Shown here: in pieces, positions 16,972 through 24,698 of the stretch
How the letters are laid out: every line of letters begins with the position of its first letter
Position numbering within the stretch: the first letter of the stretch is position 1
DNA from: Pedobacter sp. UBA4863
GTDB taxonomy: Bacteria > Bacteroidota > Bacteroidia > Sphingobacteriales > Sphingobacteriaceae
DNA length: 27,283 nt
Assembly: GCF_002399615.1 (NCBI RefSeq)
Contig: NZ_DHDZ01000019.1
Coordinates: 1-27,283 of the forward strand
Reading direction: 5' to 3'
Notes under the pieces: generated by a model
What the model was told of the DNA's origin: nothing
Seen by the model: the letters and a program-made list of their open reading frames with translations, nothing else
Databases searched by the model: none
Program-made: the position numbers and the translations under genes

Positions 16972-19020
16972 ATGAAAACAAAAATTACCCTTACTTTTAT
17001 CGTTATTTTATGCGCCCTTTTTGGTGCAATTGCTCAAACACCCGGTACAGGTAACATACTATATGTAAATGTTGGTATTATAGGTGGTAACGGCAGTGGC
17101 GATAGCTGGGAAAATGCCATCCCACAACTGGCCGATGCCCTAAAGTATGCCAAACAGCAAAATAACTATACATCGGGCAACCCCTTAAAAATTTATGTAG
17201 CCAAAGGCACTTATACGCCCCTGTACAGCCCCGTAGATGGCGAAAATTTAGGTACTCCTCCTACGGATGCCAGAAGTGCTGCCTTTCTATTAGTGAAAAA
17301 CGTACAATTATATGGTGGTTTCGACCCGGCTAGTGGCAATACCAATATCAATACACGCATACTTCCTTCGACTGGAGGAGGCTCTGTCCTCTCGGGCGAT
17401 ATTGATAACAATAGCATCTTAGATAATGGCAATGCCTACCACGTAGTAATTGCCGTAGGGGATTTGGATGCTGCTTTGATAGACGGCTTTAATGTAAACG
17501 ATGGCTATGCAGATAATAGTACGGACTTCCCGATGATAAACAATGAATTCATATATCTGGATAGCGGGGCAGGTATGCTGGTTTCTGGCCTATTAACATT
17601 TTCTAATGAGCAAGCTAAAGTAGCGATAAACCAGTGCAGTTTTAGTAATAACTATGCCACTTATGTTGGTGGAGCAATGTTCAGTCAGCTTGCAACGGTT
17701 GATGTTCAAAACAGTAGCTTTCAAAACAACACTTGTGCAACCGATGCCGGAGGGATGTACAATACCGCCTCCGACCTTACTATCACTAACTGTACCTTTG
17801 ATGGTAACTTAGCTATTGCAGGCAGAGGTGGCGCTATTTTTAACGATGGCGCATCGGTTATTGCCACTAACACTATTTTGAGCAACAATAAAGCCGGTAC
17901 AGAAGGTGCAGGGTTGTATAACAGTAGTGCACCCACGGTCCAATTGAGCAATTGTACTATAAAGGGCAATCAGGCAGTTGCAAATGGCGGAGGTGTTTAC
18001 AGCAACGGTTCGGGGCTTACATTAAATAATACAGCTATTACCAATAATACGGCAACCAATAAAGGTGGTGGTTTTTATTTTGATTCAGGTTTGCAAATTC
18101 CGGTATTTACTAACGTAACCATTGCCAATAATAATGCTGTTAATGGAAGTGCCGTATATGTCAACTCTGAATCGTTAATATTACAATATAGAAATGCCAT
18201 TGTTTTTGGCGATGTCGATCCTAATTATAATGCACAATATTCGTTAATAGAAGGAAGTAACAATACTGCAAACAATAATTTAGATGCTACAGGAATTACA
18301 TTGACAAATATTTTTAACAACCCAACAGCAGGCGACTATACGTTGTTATACAATTCGATAGCTATCAATGCAGGCAACAATACTTTATTTACGGGGCTGG
18401 ATGTCAATACAAAAGACTTGAGTGGAAATCCACGTATTTATAACGGAGGTATTATTGATTTAGGCTCTTATGAATATCAAGGCAATTTGGCTGTATTACC
18501 TGTAACTCTGGTTAATTTTACAGCACACGCTGATGGCAATAAGACAAAACTGCAATGGCAAACCATTAATGAAGTTAACAATAAACAGTTTACAGTTTAC
18601 CGCAGCGGCGATGAAGGAAAGTTTGTGAGGTTGCGGGAAGTAAATGGTAGTAGCGGTAGCAGTTATGGTTATGTCGATTATTCGCCATTAACGGGCAACA
18701 ACTATTACAAGCTGGCGCAAATAGACAATGATGGAAAAACCACAGATTTAGGCGTTAGAATGGTCAGCTTTTCGCTTTCGGCTTTCAGCCTTCAGCTTTA
18801 CCCCAATCCAACGGAAAATGAACTTAATGTGTCATTCTATGCTGGTAGTTTTTATATATTAGAAGTGGTAAATTTAAGTGGTAAGGTTTTTCAAAGTAAT
18901 TCTATAAGTCCTTCAGATCACAGCAAGAAAATCTCTCTCATCAATTATCCTACTGGAGTATATTTTATAAGACTTATTGGAAAAGAAAACATTGAAAATA
19001 AAAAAATAATTAAAAGATAA
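16972..19020 (+). CDS. T9SS-exported surface protein with one beta-helix module
   Basis: This 682-aa protein starts 18 bases after adhesin 2 and probably shares its transcript. It has a signal peptide (about 1-21, ending GAIA before Gln22) and a single long module of about 485 aa. The module opens ILYVNVGIIGGNGSGDSW and has coils such as GGAMFS, GGMYN, GGAIFN and GGGVYS, closing with TKDLSGNPR and IDLGSYEYQG. The FnIII-like region starts at about 509 (LPVTLVNFTAHADG), and the T9SS type A sorting domain covers 609-682 (LYPNPT to NKKIIKR). It has the same plan as the two larger neighbours in its simplest form. Function beyond surface display is not shown by the sequence; carbohydrate binding or adhesion is the likeliest reading. 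Confidence 0.88.
   Translation: MKTKITLTFIVILCALFGAIAQTPGTGNILYVNVGIIGGNGSGDSWENAIPQLADALKYAKQQNNYTSGNPLKIYVAKGTYTPLYSPVDGENLGTPPTDARSAAFLLVKNVQLYGGFDPASGNTNINTRILPSTGGGSVLSGDIDNNSILDNGNAYHVVIAVGDLDAALIDGFNVNDGYADNSTDFPMINNEFIYLDSGAGMLVSGLLTFSNEQAKVAINQCSFSNNYATYVGGAMFSQLATVDVQNSSFQNNTCATDAGGMYNTASDLTITNCTFDGNLAIAGRGGAIFNDGASVIATNTILSNNKAGTEGAGLYNSSAPTVQLSNCTIKGNQAVANGGGVYSNGSGLTLNNTAITNNTATNKGGGFYFDSGLQIPVFTNVTIANNNAVNGSAVYVNSESLILQYRNAIVFGDVDPNYNAQYSLIEGSNNTANNNLDATGITLTNIFNNPTAGDYTLLYNSIAINAGNNTLFTGLDVNTKDLSGNPRIYNGGIIDLGSYEYQGNLAVLPVTLVNFTAHADGNKTKLQWQTINEVNNKQFTVYRSGDEGKFVRLREVNGSSGSSYGYVDYSPLTGNNYYKLAQIDNDGKTTDLGVRMVSFSLSAFSLQLYPNPTENELNVSFYAGSFYILEVVNLSGKVFQSNSISPSDHSKKISLINYPTGVYFIRLIGKENIENKKIIKR
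18766..18800 (+). repeat. heptanucleotide tract NGCTTTN x5 before the sorting domain of adhesin 3
   Basis: Five uninterrupted 7-mers (AGCTTTT, CGCTTTC, GGCTTTC, AGCCTTC, AGCTTTA) encode the hinge just before YPNPT. The unit is the reverse complement of the AAAGC-type unit at 12542-12569 in adhesin 1. Confidence 0.75.
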
Positions 19021-19059
19021 TTTTAATTAAATTGATATGTTTTAGCAATTTATTGCCAT

Positions 19060-19110
19060 TTTTTAAAAAAAAACAACCCCTTTCTAAAGTTCAGAAAGGG
19101 CTTGTTTTTT
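19060..19110. terminator. bidirectional terminator between adhesin 3 and YfhO gene
   Basis: CCCTTTCT (19078-19085) pairs with AGAAAGGG (19093-19100) around a 7-base loop. An A-rich run precedes and a T6 run follows, so the hairpin can stop both the rightward adhesin transcript and the leftward YfhO transcript. Confidence 0.8.
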
Positions 19111-19122
19111 GTATTATAGTAA

Positions 19123-21621
19123 TTATGCAGTTTTCTTCTTTTTGTTTTCGCTGTAGCCTGCAAAACCTAAGCAAAGTACTAAAAGGATAGTTCCTGCAAG
19201 CGAAATTTTCTCGCCCGTGTAATAAGATTTAGGTTCGAACTTGAATTCTACTTTGTGGTTGCCAGCGGGTAGTTGTGCCGCACGTAAAACGTAATCGGCT
19301 CTGAAATAAGGTTTTTGTACACCGTCAATATACATGTTCCAGCCTTTGTCGTAATAAATTTCAGAGAATACTGCAATTACATCGCGTGGAGCGCTGTAGC
19401 TGTACTCTAAATGATCTGGATGATATTTGTCTAATTTGATAAAGGCTGTTGGATCTGCACCTAAACGAGTAGTATCAAGCAGTTTTTTGTACTGTTCGTC
19501 AACGATGGCTTCTTGCTTAGGATCGAAACTGCTGATGGCTGTCATTTCTTCATCGGCATTTTTCACGAACTGAACGCCTTTCACGATCCATGCATTGCCC
19601 AAGGCAGTTGAATTTCTGCTCATTTTGTAAGAGCCATTTTGAGGGTCTTGGGTGATGAAGTATTTTGTGTTGAGCATGTCTAAAACGTCTTGGTTTACAC
19701 TTTTCGAAAACTGATGTTGGATAAGCTCGTCGTATCTCTTTAATTTAGCTGCATGGTAACCGCCCACCGTTTTGTGGAAGTTAGAAGTGCTTGCATCGTT
19801 AAAGGTGTTGATACTTTGGTCGTAAACACGGAAGTTCGGGTCTTTATCGCTGGTGATAAAGTTATCTACATCTCTAGGCTGGAAGTAGTTGGCCAAAGTG
19901 TTTTTGTTTTCAAAGTTTTTGTTGTTCAGGTACTTTCTGTCAACTTGCCACATATCTATTAATACAGCAAAAGCCAATAAGCCAAAAGCCAGTTGTGTAT
20001 TTAGCTTTTTGGTAATAAAAGCCCAAACAATTGCATAGCCAATGGCGATAAATAGGAATGCCCTAAAAGCATCGGTACGGGCAATGGCTGCACGGTCGGC
20101 TATTAATGCTTCTGTTAACTTTTGTGCTGCACTGGCGTTGTTTTGTAACGCTTGGGTTAAAGCTTGTACAATTTCTGCGTGGTTATTGGTTTTAAAACTG
20201 AAAAATAGTGTAGGTGCAATAGCCACTATTAAGGCAAAGCCACCTGTAATACCTGCCGACCAAGTTAGTTTTTTTACCAATTGTTTCTGATCGATATTAC
20301 CTTCTTGCGCTTCTTTTAAGGCCAAGAATGCTAATATTGGCACCATTAAACCCACTACAGCCAATATAGATTCTACTGCTCTAAATTTGTTGTACAGCGG
20401 AAAGTAATTGAAAAATAGATCGGATACCAGAGGGAAGTTTTTACCGAATGAAAGCAACATGAAGAGTATGGTGGTTGCTAAAATCCACCACTTTAATCGG
20501 TTACGGACTATAAATAAGCCGAAAATATATAAGAAACAAACAATGGCTCCAAAATAGTAACCACCAGATGTGCCCGGTTTTTCGCCCCAGTATTCTTGCA
20601 TGTTAAAACCTTGCGCCAATTGTTGGATAATTTGGGTGGTTTGCGCTGGGTCTCCGCCAGAAAAATCTGTTGCTACGGCCTTGTATAAATTGCTTTCTGG
20701 CTTTACTAGTTCATCAATTCCTGTGGCACCTCCATAAAGGTTAGGAATTAAGAAGGTGAAACTTTCGCCTACACCCTGGCTCCAAGCGTAAGCATAATCT
20801 TTGCTCATGCCTGCTTTTTCTTTTGTACCTGTTTCGGTAGAGGTTAGGTTAGATTTACCTCGATTGGTTTCTGCGGCGTATTCGGAAGTGGTCCATAATA
20901 AGCTGGCATTGATCATTACGGCAATTACTACGGCACCAGCTAAAAAGCCAATTGCTTTTCCGAATGCAGGAAGGGTTTTGTTTTTATAGGCTTGATATAA
21001 CTCCATTCCCACTAAAATTAATACAGAAAGGAATAGGTAATAGGTCATTTGAACGTGGTTAGCCCTAATTTCTAAGGCTAAGAAAAGTGCGGTTAAGCTT
21101 GCGCCTAGAAGGTATCTGCCTCGTAAGGTCATTAAAATACCGGCAATAATTGGGGCGAAGAAACCTATAGCCAAAGCTTTATTGCTATGGCCTGTGGCAA
21201 TTAATACAAAGTTGTAGGTGGTAAAAGCAAAGGCTATGGCCCCGGCCGCGGCCAGCCAAGGGTTTACTTTTAGCGTAATAAATAAGAAATAGGCGCCTAC
21301 CAATAGTAATAATACTGTACCTACCGGATTTGGGAAGGTTTTGGTAATTAAGGCTATACCATACGTTGCGCCATTGTACGCATACTGTACCCATATTTGG
21401 TAGGCCGGCATACCGCCAAACATCTGGTTTGTCCAAAGTGGTCCTTTGCCGTCTTTGTCTTTGTACTCCATGATTTCTTTTTGCATGGCTTTAGACTGGA
21501 TCACATCGCTTTGCGCTGGTGCTTTACCTTGCAAAACCGGACTGAAATAAACAAAGCAGATGACAACAAATGCTGCTAGAATGGCAAGATGGATGCCGTT
21601 TTTATTAAACCAATTATTCAT
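19123..21621 (-). CDS. YfhO-family polytopic membrane protein
   Basis: This 832-aa inner-membrane protein has about a dozen hydrophobic segments, beginning at about residues 10-30 (IHLAILAAFVVICFVYF). An extracytoplasmic region follows (residues about 560-800) with FSEIYYDKGWNMYIDG and the YVLRAAQLPAGNHKVEFKF block, and one last transmembrane helix precedes a Lys-rich tail. The N-terminal PVLQGKAPAQSD and GKGPLWTNQMFGGMPAY stretches are typical of Bacteroidota YfhO. The family has a GT-C glycosyltransferase-like layout; Firmicute homologues are linked to teichoic-acid glycosylation, which Bacteroidota lack, so the acceptor here is unknown. Length is normal for the family. The gene stands alone with its own TAnnTTTG box and a shared terminator. 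Confidence 0.88.
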   Translation of the reverse strand: MNNWFNKNGIHLAILAAFVVICFVYFSPVLQGKAPAQSDVIQSKAMQKEIMEYKDKDGKGPLWTNQMFGGMPAYQIWVQYAYNGATYGIALITKTFPNPVGTVLLLLVGAYFLFITLKVNPWLAAAGAIAFAFTTYNFVLIATGHSNKALAIGFFAPIIAGILMTLRGRYLLGASLTALFLALEIRANHVQMTYYLFLSVLILVGMELYQAYKNKTLPAFGKAIGFLAGAVVIAVMINASLLWTTSEYAAETNRGKSNLTSTETGTKEKAGMSKDYAYAWSQGVGESFTFLIPNLYGGATGIDELVKPESNLYKAVATDFSGGDPAQTTQIIQQLAQGFNMQEYWGEKPGTSGGYYFGAIVCFLYIFGLFIVRNRLKWWILATTILFMLLSFGKNFPLVSDLFFNYFPLYNKFRAVESILAVVGLMVPILAFLALKEAQEGNIDQKQLVKKLTWSAGITGGFALIVAIAPTLFFSFKTNNHAEIVQALTQALQNNASAAQKLTEALIADRAAIARTDAFRAFLFIAIGYAIVWAFITKKLNTQLAFGLLAFAVLIDMWQVDRKYLNNKNFENKNTLANYFQPRDVDNFITSDKDPNFRVYDQSINTFNDASTSNFHKTVGGYHAAKLKRYDELIQHQFSKSVNQDVLDMLNTKYFITQDPQNGSYKMSRNSTALGNAWIVKGVQFVKNADEEMTAISSFDPKQEAIVDEQYKKLLDTTRLGADPTAFIKLDKYHPDHLEYSYSAPRDVIAVFSEIYYDKGWNMYIDGVQKPYFRADYVLRAAQLPAGNHKVEFKFEPKSYYTGEKISLAGTILLVLCLGFAGYSENKKKKTA

Positions 21622-21640
21622 ATTAATTTTTAACTCAGCC

Positions 21641-21648
21641 CAAAAATA
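21641..21648 (-). promoter_or_regulatory. -7 box for the YfhO gene
   Basis: The minus strand reads TATTTTTG, a full match to TAnnTTTG, 20 bases before the ATG. No -33 TTG was found at the usual distance. Confidence 0.4.
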
Positions 21649-21822
21649 GAAATTTGGTGCAGATTAAGAAGAAAAAGTTTCTGATGTGCTCTTTCGAACA
21701 TTAGAGATTTAATTGATATTTTATTTTTTGGTTAAGCGTGTTGGGGTGAAATACGAGAGATCTGGCCAAGCAGGGTACACCAAAGAAAGAAGCAACAACT
21801 TTAATAGGTGCTATAAGTTTTA
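21649..21822. other. intergenic stretch with no recognised gene
   Basis: No ORF of convincing quality, RNA gene or repeat was seen here. Near the right end, AACTT and AAGTT arms (about 21798-21820) can form an imperfect hairpin with a short T-rich run on the plus strand, too weak to call a terminator. The stretch separates the YfhO promoter from the small ORF at 21823-21921. Confidence 0.5.
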
Positions 21823-21921
21823 TTAGGCCTTGCCTTTTAGCTTGCCACGCAAATAGCTAATGGCTTCAAAAAGAATAGCTAAAGTGCCCACATATACCGT
21901 AAATTGCTCAAATAAATTCAT
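21823..21921 (-). CDS. possible 32-aa small membrane protein
   Basis: An ATG at 21919-21921 opens a 32-codon frame ending in TAA at 21823. The peptide begins MNLFEQFTVYVG, has a hydrophobic helix (about residues 7-24) and ends in a strongly basic tail (RGKLKGKA), the usual look of small single-pass membrane proteins with a positive-inside end. It lies 41 bases downstream of the MarC-family gene on the same strand and could share its transcript. I do not recognise a family. The case rests on composition and position only; chance is a real alternative at this length. Confidence 0.4.
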   Translation of the reverse strand: MNLFEQFTVYVGTLAILFEAISYLRGKLKGKA

Positions 21922-21962
21922 CTTAAGGCATTTGTCTTTTAGATGGTTTGATGCAATAAATG

Positions 21963-22538
21963 TTACAGTCCGGTGTTGGTTCTAAATAATTTGATGGCAA
22001 TGGCCAAAAGAATTACGCCAAAACTCTTTCTAAGTACATTTAATCCGTTTTTACCTAAAAGCTTTTCTAATCTGGCCGTATTTTTTAATACAAAATAAAC
22101 AAATACCATATTTAAAATAATACCTATCAGGATGTTTTCTGTGCGGTATTCTGTTTTTAACGACAGGAGCGTGGTTAAGGTGCCTGCTCCGGCAATTAGT
22201 GGGAAAGCCAGCGGAACGATAGAAACAGTTTCGGGCGCTTCATCCCTAAAAAAATGGATACCAAGGACCATTTCCATGGCAATGAAGAAAATTACTAGCG
22301 AACCCGCAATTGCAAACGACTGCACATCTACGCCAATTACATTTAAAACAGACTTGCCACAAAATAAAAACAAAATCATGATGGCCGTAGCCACAATAGT
22401 TGCCTTTTCTGATTGGATATGCCCTGTTTTTTTGCGCAAAGAAATAATGACCGGAATGGAGCCCAGGATATCAATGATGGCAAACAAAATCATGGAGGTA
22501 GAGAGAATTTGATTGAGCTCGAAGTGCAAAGTTTCCAT
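21963..22538 (-). CDS. MarC/NAAT-family membrane protein
   Basis: The 191-aa protein has about six hydrophobic segments and MarC-family landmarks: an early FAIIDILGSIPVIISL segment, FAIAGSLVIFFIAMEMVLG in the middle, VPLAFPLIAGAGTLTTLLSL in the fourth segment, and a basic-flanked last helix. Length matches the family (about 190-220 aa). MarC proteins were once linked to multiple antibiotic resistance, but this was later withdrawn; archaeal relatives transport small neutral amino acids, and the role of the bacterial proteins is uncertain. It is divergent from the frameshifted gene upstream by a 213-base gap that contains repeat copy C. Family call firm, function open. Confidence 0.88.
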   Translation of the reverse strand: METLHFELNQILSTSMILFAIIDILGSIPVIISLRKKTGHIQSEKATIVATAIMILFLFCGKSVLNVIGVDVQSFAIAGSLVIFFIAMEMVLGIHFFRDEAPETVSIVPLAFPLIAGAGTLTTLLSLKTEYRTENILIGIILNMVFVYFVLKNTARLEKLLGKNGLNVLRKSFGVILLAIAIKLFRTNTGL

Positions 22539-22628
22539 ACATTAAAAATTTGATGTAAAAGTAAAGTTAATACTTTGAAAATTAGCTAGCTTTTTACGAT
22601 TTGTAATAGGTAGTGTTTTTAATGTTTT

Positions 22629-22656
22629 AATCACAAAGGCACTAATTGTACAAAGG
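22629..22656 (+). repeat. dispersed CACAAAG-type repeat, copy C (degenerate)
   Basis: This stretch upstream of the MarC-family gene shares about 20 of 28 positions with copy A at 3601-3629, including ATCACAAAG at its start and TACAAAGG at its end. It is the most decayed of the three copies. Confidence 0.4.
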
Positions 22657-22751
22657 TTTACTTTTCGAATTTTGCTTGTTAAGGTTATTGTTTTGCGATA
22701 AAATGAATTGCTTAGGTGTGCGATTGTTATGAATGAAGAAGAATACTCTGT

Positions 22752-23305
22752 TTAATCAATGCCAAATTCGCTTAGCTCTTCGAGTTCTTTCAAAATTATT
22801 AATTCCCATTCTTGTTGTTTATCTGGAAGATTTCCAGATTTCGTTTCTTGGTCGTAGATGACTACTCTTTTTTATAGTCTGCTAAAATTTTAGTGTTAAT
22901 ATCCCTAATCGCTAATTTACCCCAAAATATCTTCTTTTTGTTTTCGTTTACTTCTTTTCTAAACTTACGAAAATAAATTTCGCATAGGTCAAATTGTGTT
23001 TGTTGATAGGTTAAGTTATCTGAAATATTTGCTGTGGTATCTATCCAAGAAGCGTTTCTAACAAAATAATGACGAATTTTTTCTTTATAATTTTTGGGAA
23101 TTTGCATTGAAAATATCCCTGTTAAATTATATTCGCTCCCAAACATGGCGGAAGAACTAGCGCCATTGTTAGCGGTTTTGATAAGAAAATCTTCTTGCTT
23201 TAATTTTCTGTCCTTATTCCAATAGATATAGTTTGTGTCAATTTCTTTCTTTTGGGCAAGAGTAAGCCCAGGGTATAGCATAAGAATTATGAATAGGCAT
23301 TTCAT
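22752..23305 (-). pseudogene. secreted DUF922-like protein, frameshifted at an A6 run
   Basis: The open frame from ATG 23305 ends at a TAG at 22862-22864 (147 aa), directly after a run of six A on the coding strand (22868-22873). One extra A would continue the frame without a stop to a TAA at 22752, giving 184 aa. The extra segment includes YDQETKSGNLPDKQQEWE and ends in an acidic amphipathic stretch (LKELEELSEFGID), as in Bacteroidota DUF922-like proteins (from memory). Before the break are a signal peptide (1-17, LTLA before Gln18), an N-terminal W-x3-RKL-x3-DF and the helix TYQQTQFDLCEIYFRKFRK. That helix replaces the family's HEQxHFD metal-binding-like motif with glutamines, so peptidase activity is doubtful even if the frame is restored. 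A genuine mutation, a sequencing error in the homopolymer, or slippage are all possible. Confidence 0.6.
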
Positions 23306-23347
23306 GAGATTAGGAAACTGTTTAAACTGAATAGAATATTTATAAAT

Positions 23348-23395
23348 TACGTTTGTCGAGGTAGGCGCAGAGAACGGCGTCCTCGCTGTTTACGT
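23348..23395. repeat. GC-rich hairpin element
   Basis: CGAGG (23357-23361) and CCTCG (23381-23385) are inverted around a GC-rich 19-base loop with an inner CGC/GCG pairing. AT-rich flanks carry similar TTACGT and TTTACGTA words. No T-run follows on the minus strand, so it is not an obvious terminator for the PLP-enzyme gene. It may be a copy of a repetitive extragenic palindrome. Confidence 0.4.
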
Positions 23396-23424
23396 ATTTT
23401 CTTTGACAAAAATTTAAAAAGTTT

Positions 23425-24585
23425 CTAAATCTTTTCCAAAGCCTGTTTCAAATCCTCAATAATATATTCGGGTTCTTCTAAACCCACATAAATTCTAATT
23501 AGGATATGCCTTTTATTAGTTGGATCGAAATTAGCTTTGCTCATGCCTGCGCATGCCGGTATTAGCAAGCTTTCGTAACCTCCCCACGATACTGCCATTA
23601 AAATATGCTTTAAGCTATTACAGAAGGTTTCTATTTTATCTAGGCTCGAATTTTTAAGTACAATGCTAAATAGGCCACCACAGGCTTTCATTTGTTTTTT
23701 AGCTAAGTGGAGCTGTTTATTGGTGGCGCTAAACGGATGTAGTACTTTTTCCACTTTTTCATGTTGTTCTAAATATTCAATTACCTTGCTGGCATTTGAG
23801 GTGATTTTTTCGAGGCGAATTGGCAACGTACGCAAGCTTCTAAGCAATAACCAGGCATTTTGTGGCGCTACCGATGCGCCAATGTTCATGTATTCTTTTT
23901 CGAATATCTTTTTAATGAGCTGCTTTTTACCAGTAACTACACCAGCAACTACATCGCTGTGGCCCGCTAAATATTTGGTTGCCGATTGTGCCACCAAGTC
24001 AATGCCGTAGGCTATGGGTTGTTGGTAAAGCGGCGAGCAATAGCTGTTATCAATCATGGTGATGATGTTGTTGGCTTTTGCTATTTGGGCAATCGTTGCT
24101 AAGTCTTGCACTTCGAAACTAAAGGTATTGGGAGATTCTAAGTAAATCAACTTTGTTTGTGGGGTAATTGCAGCTTCAATAGCAGTGGTGTCGCTTCCTT
24201 CTACAAAAGTAGTTTTTATACCAAATTTAGGCAGCAAATCATTAAAGAGCTTAATGGTCCAGCTATAGGGGTTTTCTACACAAATAACTTCATCGCCTTG
24301 CTTTAGTAAAGCCAAAACCGGGATGCTTACTGCGGCTACACCACTGCCAAATACCAAGGCGTCTTCGGCATCATCAAGCGCAGCGAGCTTTTTTCTTAAA
24401 ATATCAACCGTTGGGTTAAAGCCACGAGTGTATAAGTTGCCTTGATATTCATCGGCTAATGCAGCTCTAAAATCATCAACGGTATTGAACTTAAAATTAC
24501 TGGTTTGAACAATAGGGGGGGCAATGGCGTTAAAATAATGATCCCTTTCTTCGCCAAGCTCGTTCAGTATGTAAGATATATCCAT
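23425..24585 (-). CDS. Cys/Met-metabolism PLP-dependent lyase or synthase
   Basis: This 386-aa cytosolic enzyme belongs to the trans-sulfuration (cystathionine gamma-synthase-like) group of fold type I PLP enzymes. Visible residues are Y52 and R54 in YTRGFNPT (phosphate contacts from the neighbouring subunit), S81-G82 in GSGVAAVS, Y107 in ENPYSW (ring stacking), D179 in MIDNSY, the Schiff-base Lys204 in QSATKYLAGHSD, and a C-terminal RIYVGLEEP carboxylate-binding segment. It probably uses cystathionine, methionine, homocysteine or an O-acylhomoserine; the exact reaction cannot be read. Trp109 sits about where methionine gamma-lyase has its signature cysteine, arguing against a typical gamma-lyase. 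Length is normal. A C7 run lies at codons 22-24, and a heptanucleotide tract occupies its upstream region. The permease gene lies upstream on the same strand. Confidence 0.9.
   Translation of the reverse strand: MDISYILNELGEERDHYFNAIAPPIVQTSNFKFNTVDDFRAALADEYQGNLYTRGFNPTVDILRKKLAALDDAEDALVFGSGVAAVSIPVLALLKQGDEVICVENPYSWTIKLFNDLLPKFGIKTTFVEGSDTTAIEAAITPQTKLIYLESPNTFSFEVQDLATIAQIAKANNIITMIDNSYCSPLYQQPIAYGIDLVAQSATKYLAGHSDVVAGVVTGKKQLIKKIFEKEYMNIGASVAPQNAWLLLRSLRTLPIRLEKITSNASKVIEYLEQHEKVEKVLHPFSATNKQLHLAKKQMKACGGLFSIVLKNSSLDKIETFCNSLKHILMAVSWGGYESLLIPACAGMSKANFDPTNKRHILIRIYVGLEEPEYIIEDLKQALEKI
24515..24521 (-). repeat. C7 homopolymer near the start of the PLP enzyme
   Basis: Seven C on the coding strand (G on the plus strand) encode Ala22-Pro23-Pro24. 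Indels here would truncate the enzyme close to its N-terminus. Confidence 0.65.
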
Positions 24586-24590
24586 TTTTT

Positions 24591-24660
24591 AAAGTTAAAA
24601 GATTAAGGAGCAAGGAACAAGGAATAAAGATTAAAGAACAAGGATTAAGGAACAAAGATT
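24591..24660 (-). repeat. ten-copy heptanucleotide tract upstream of the PLP enzyme
   Basis: Ten consecutive 7-base units close to AARGAWY (for example AAAGATT, AAGGAAC, AAGGATT, AAAGAAC as read on the plus strand) fill most of the 113-base gap between the permease stop and the PLP-enzyme ATG, beginning 6 bases upstream of that ATG. Three units are identical AAAGATT and two are AAGGAAC, besides near matches. On the transcribed strand the units carry TAATCTTT and TTG words resembling parts of the Bacteroidota promoter consensus, so the tract may contain the promoter or leader. Confidence 0.85.
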
Positions 24661-24698
24661 ATAGAAGTTGCTTAATAGTTGTTTTCTAGTTTCAATAT

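Noticed and set aside
22132..22512. Antisense open frame of 126 codons within the MarC-family gene
   Set aside because: It lies wholly opposite a well-supported membrane protein gene and has no coherent domain.
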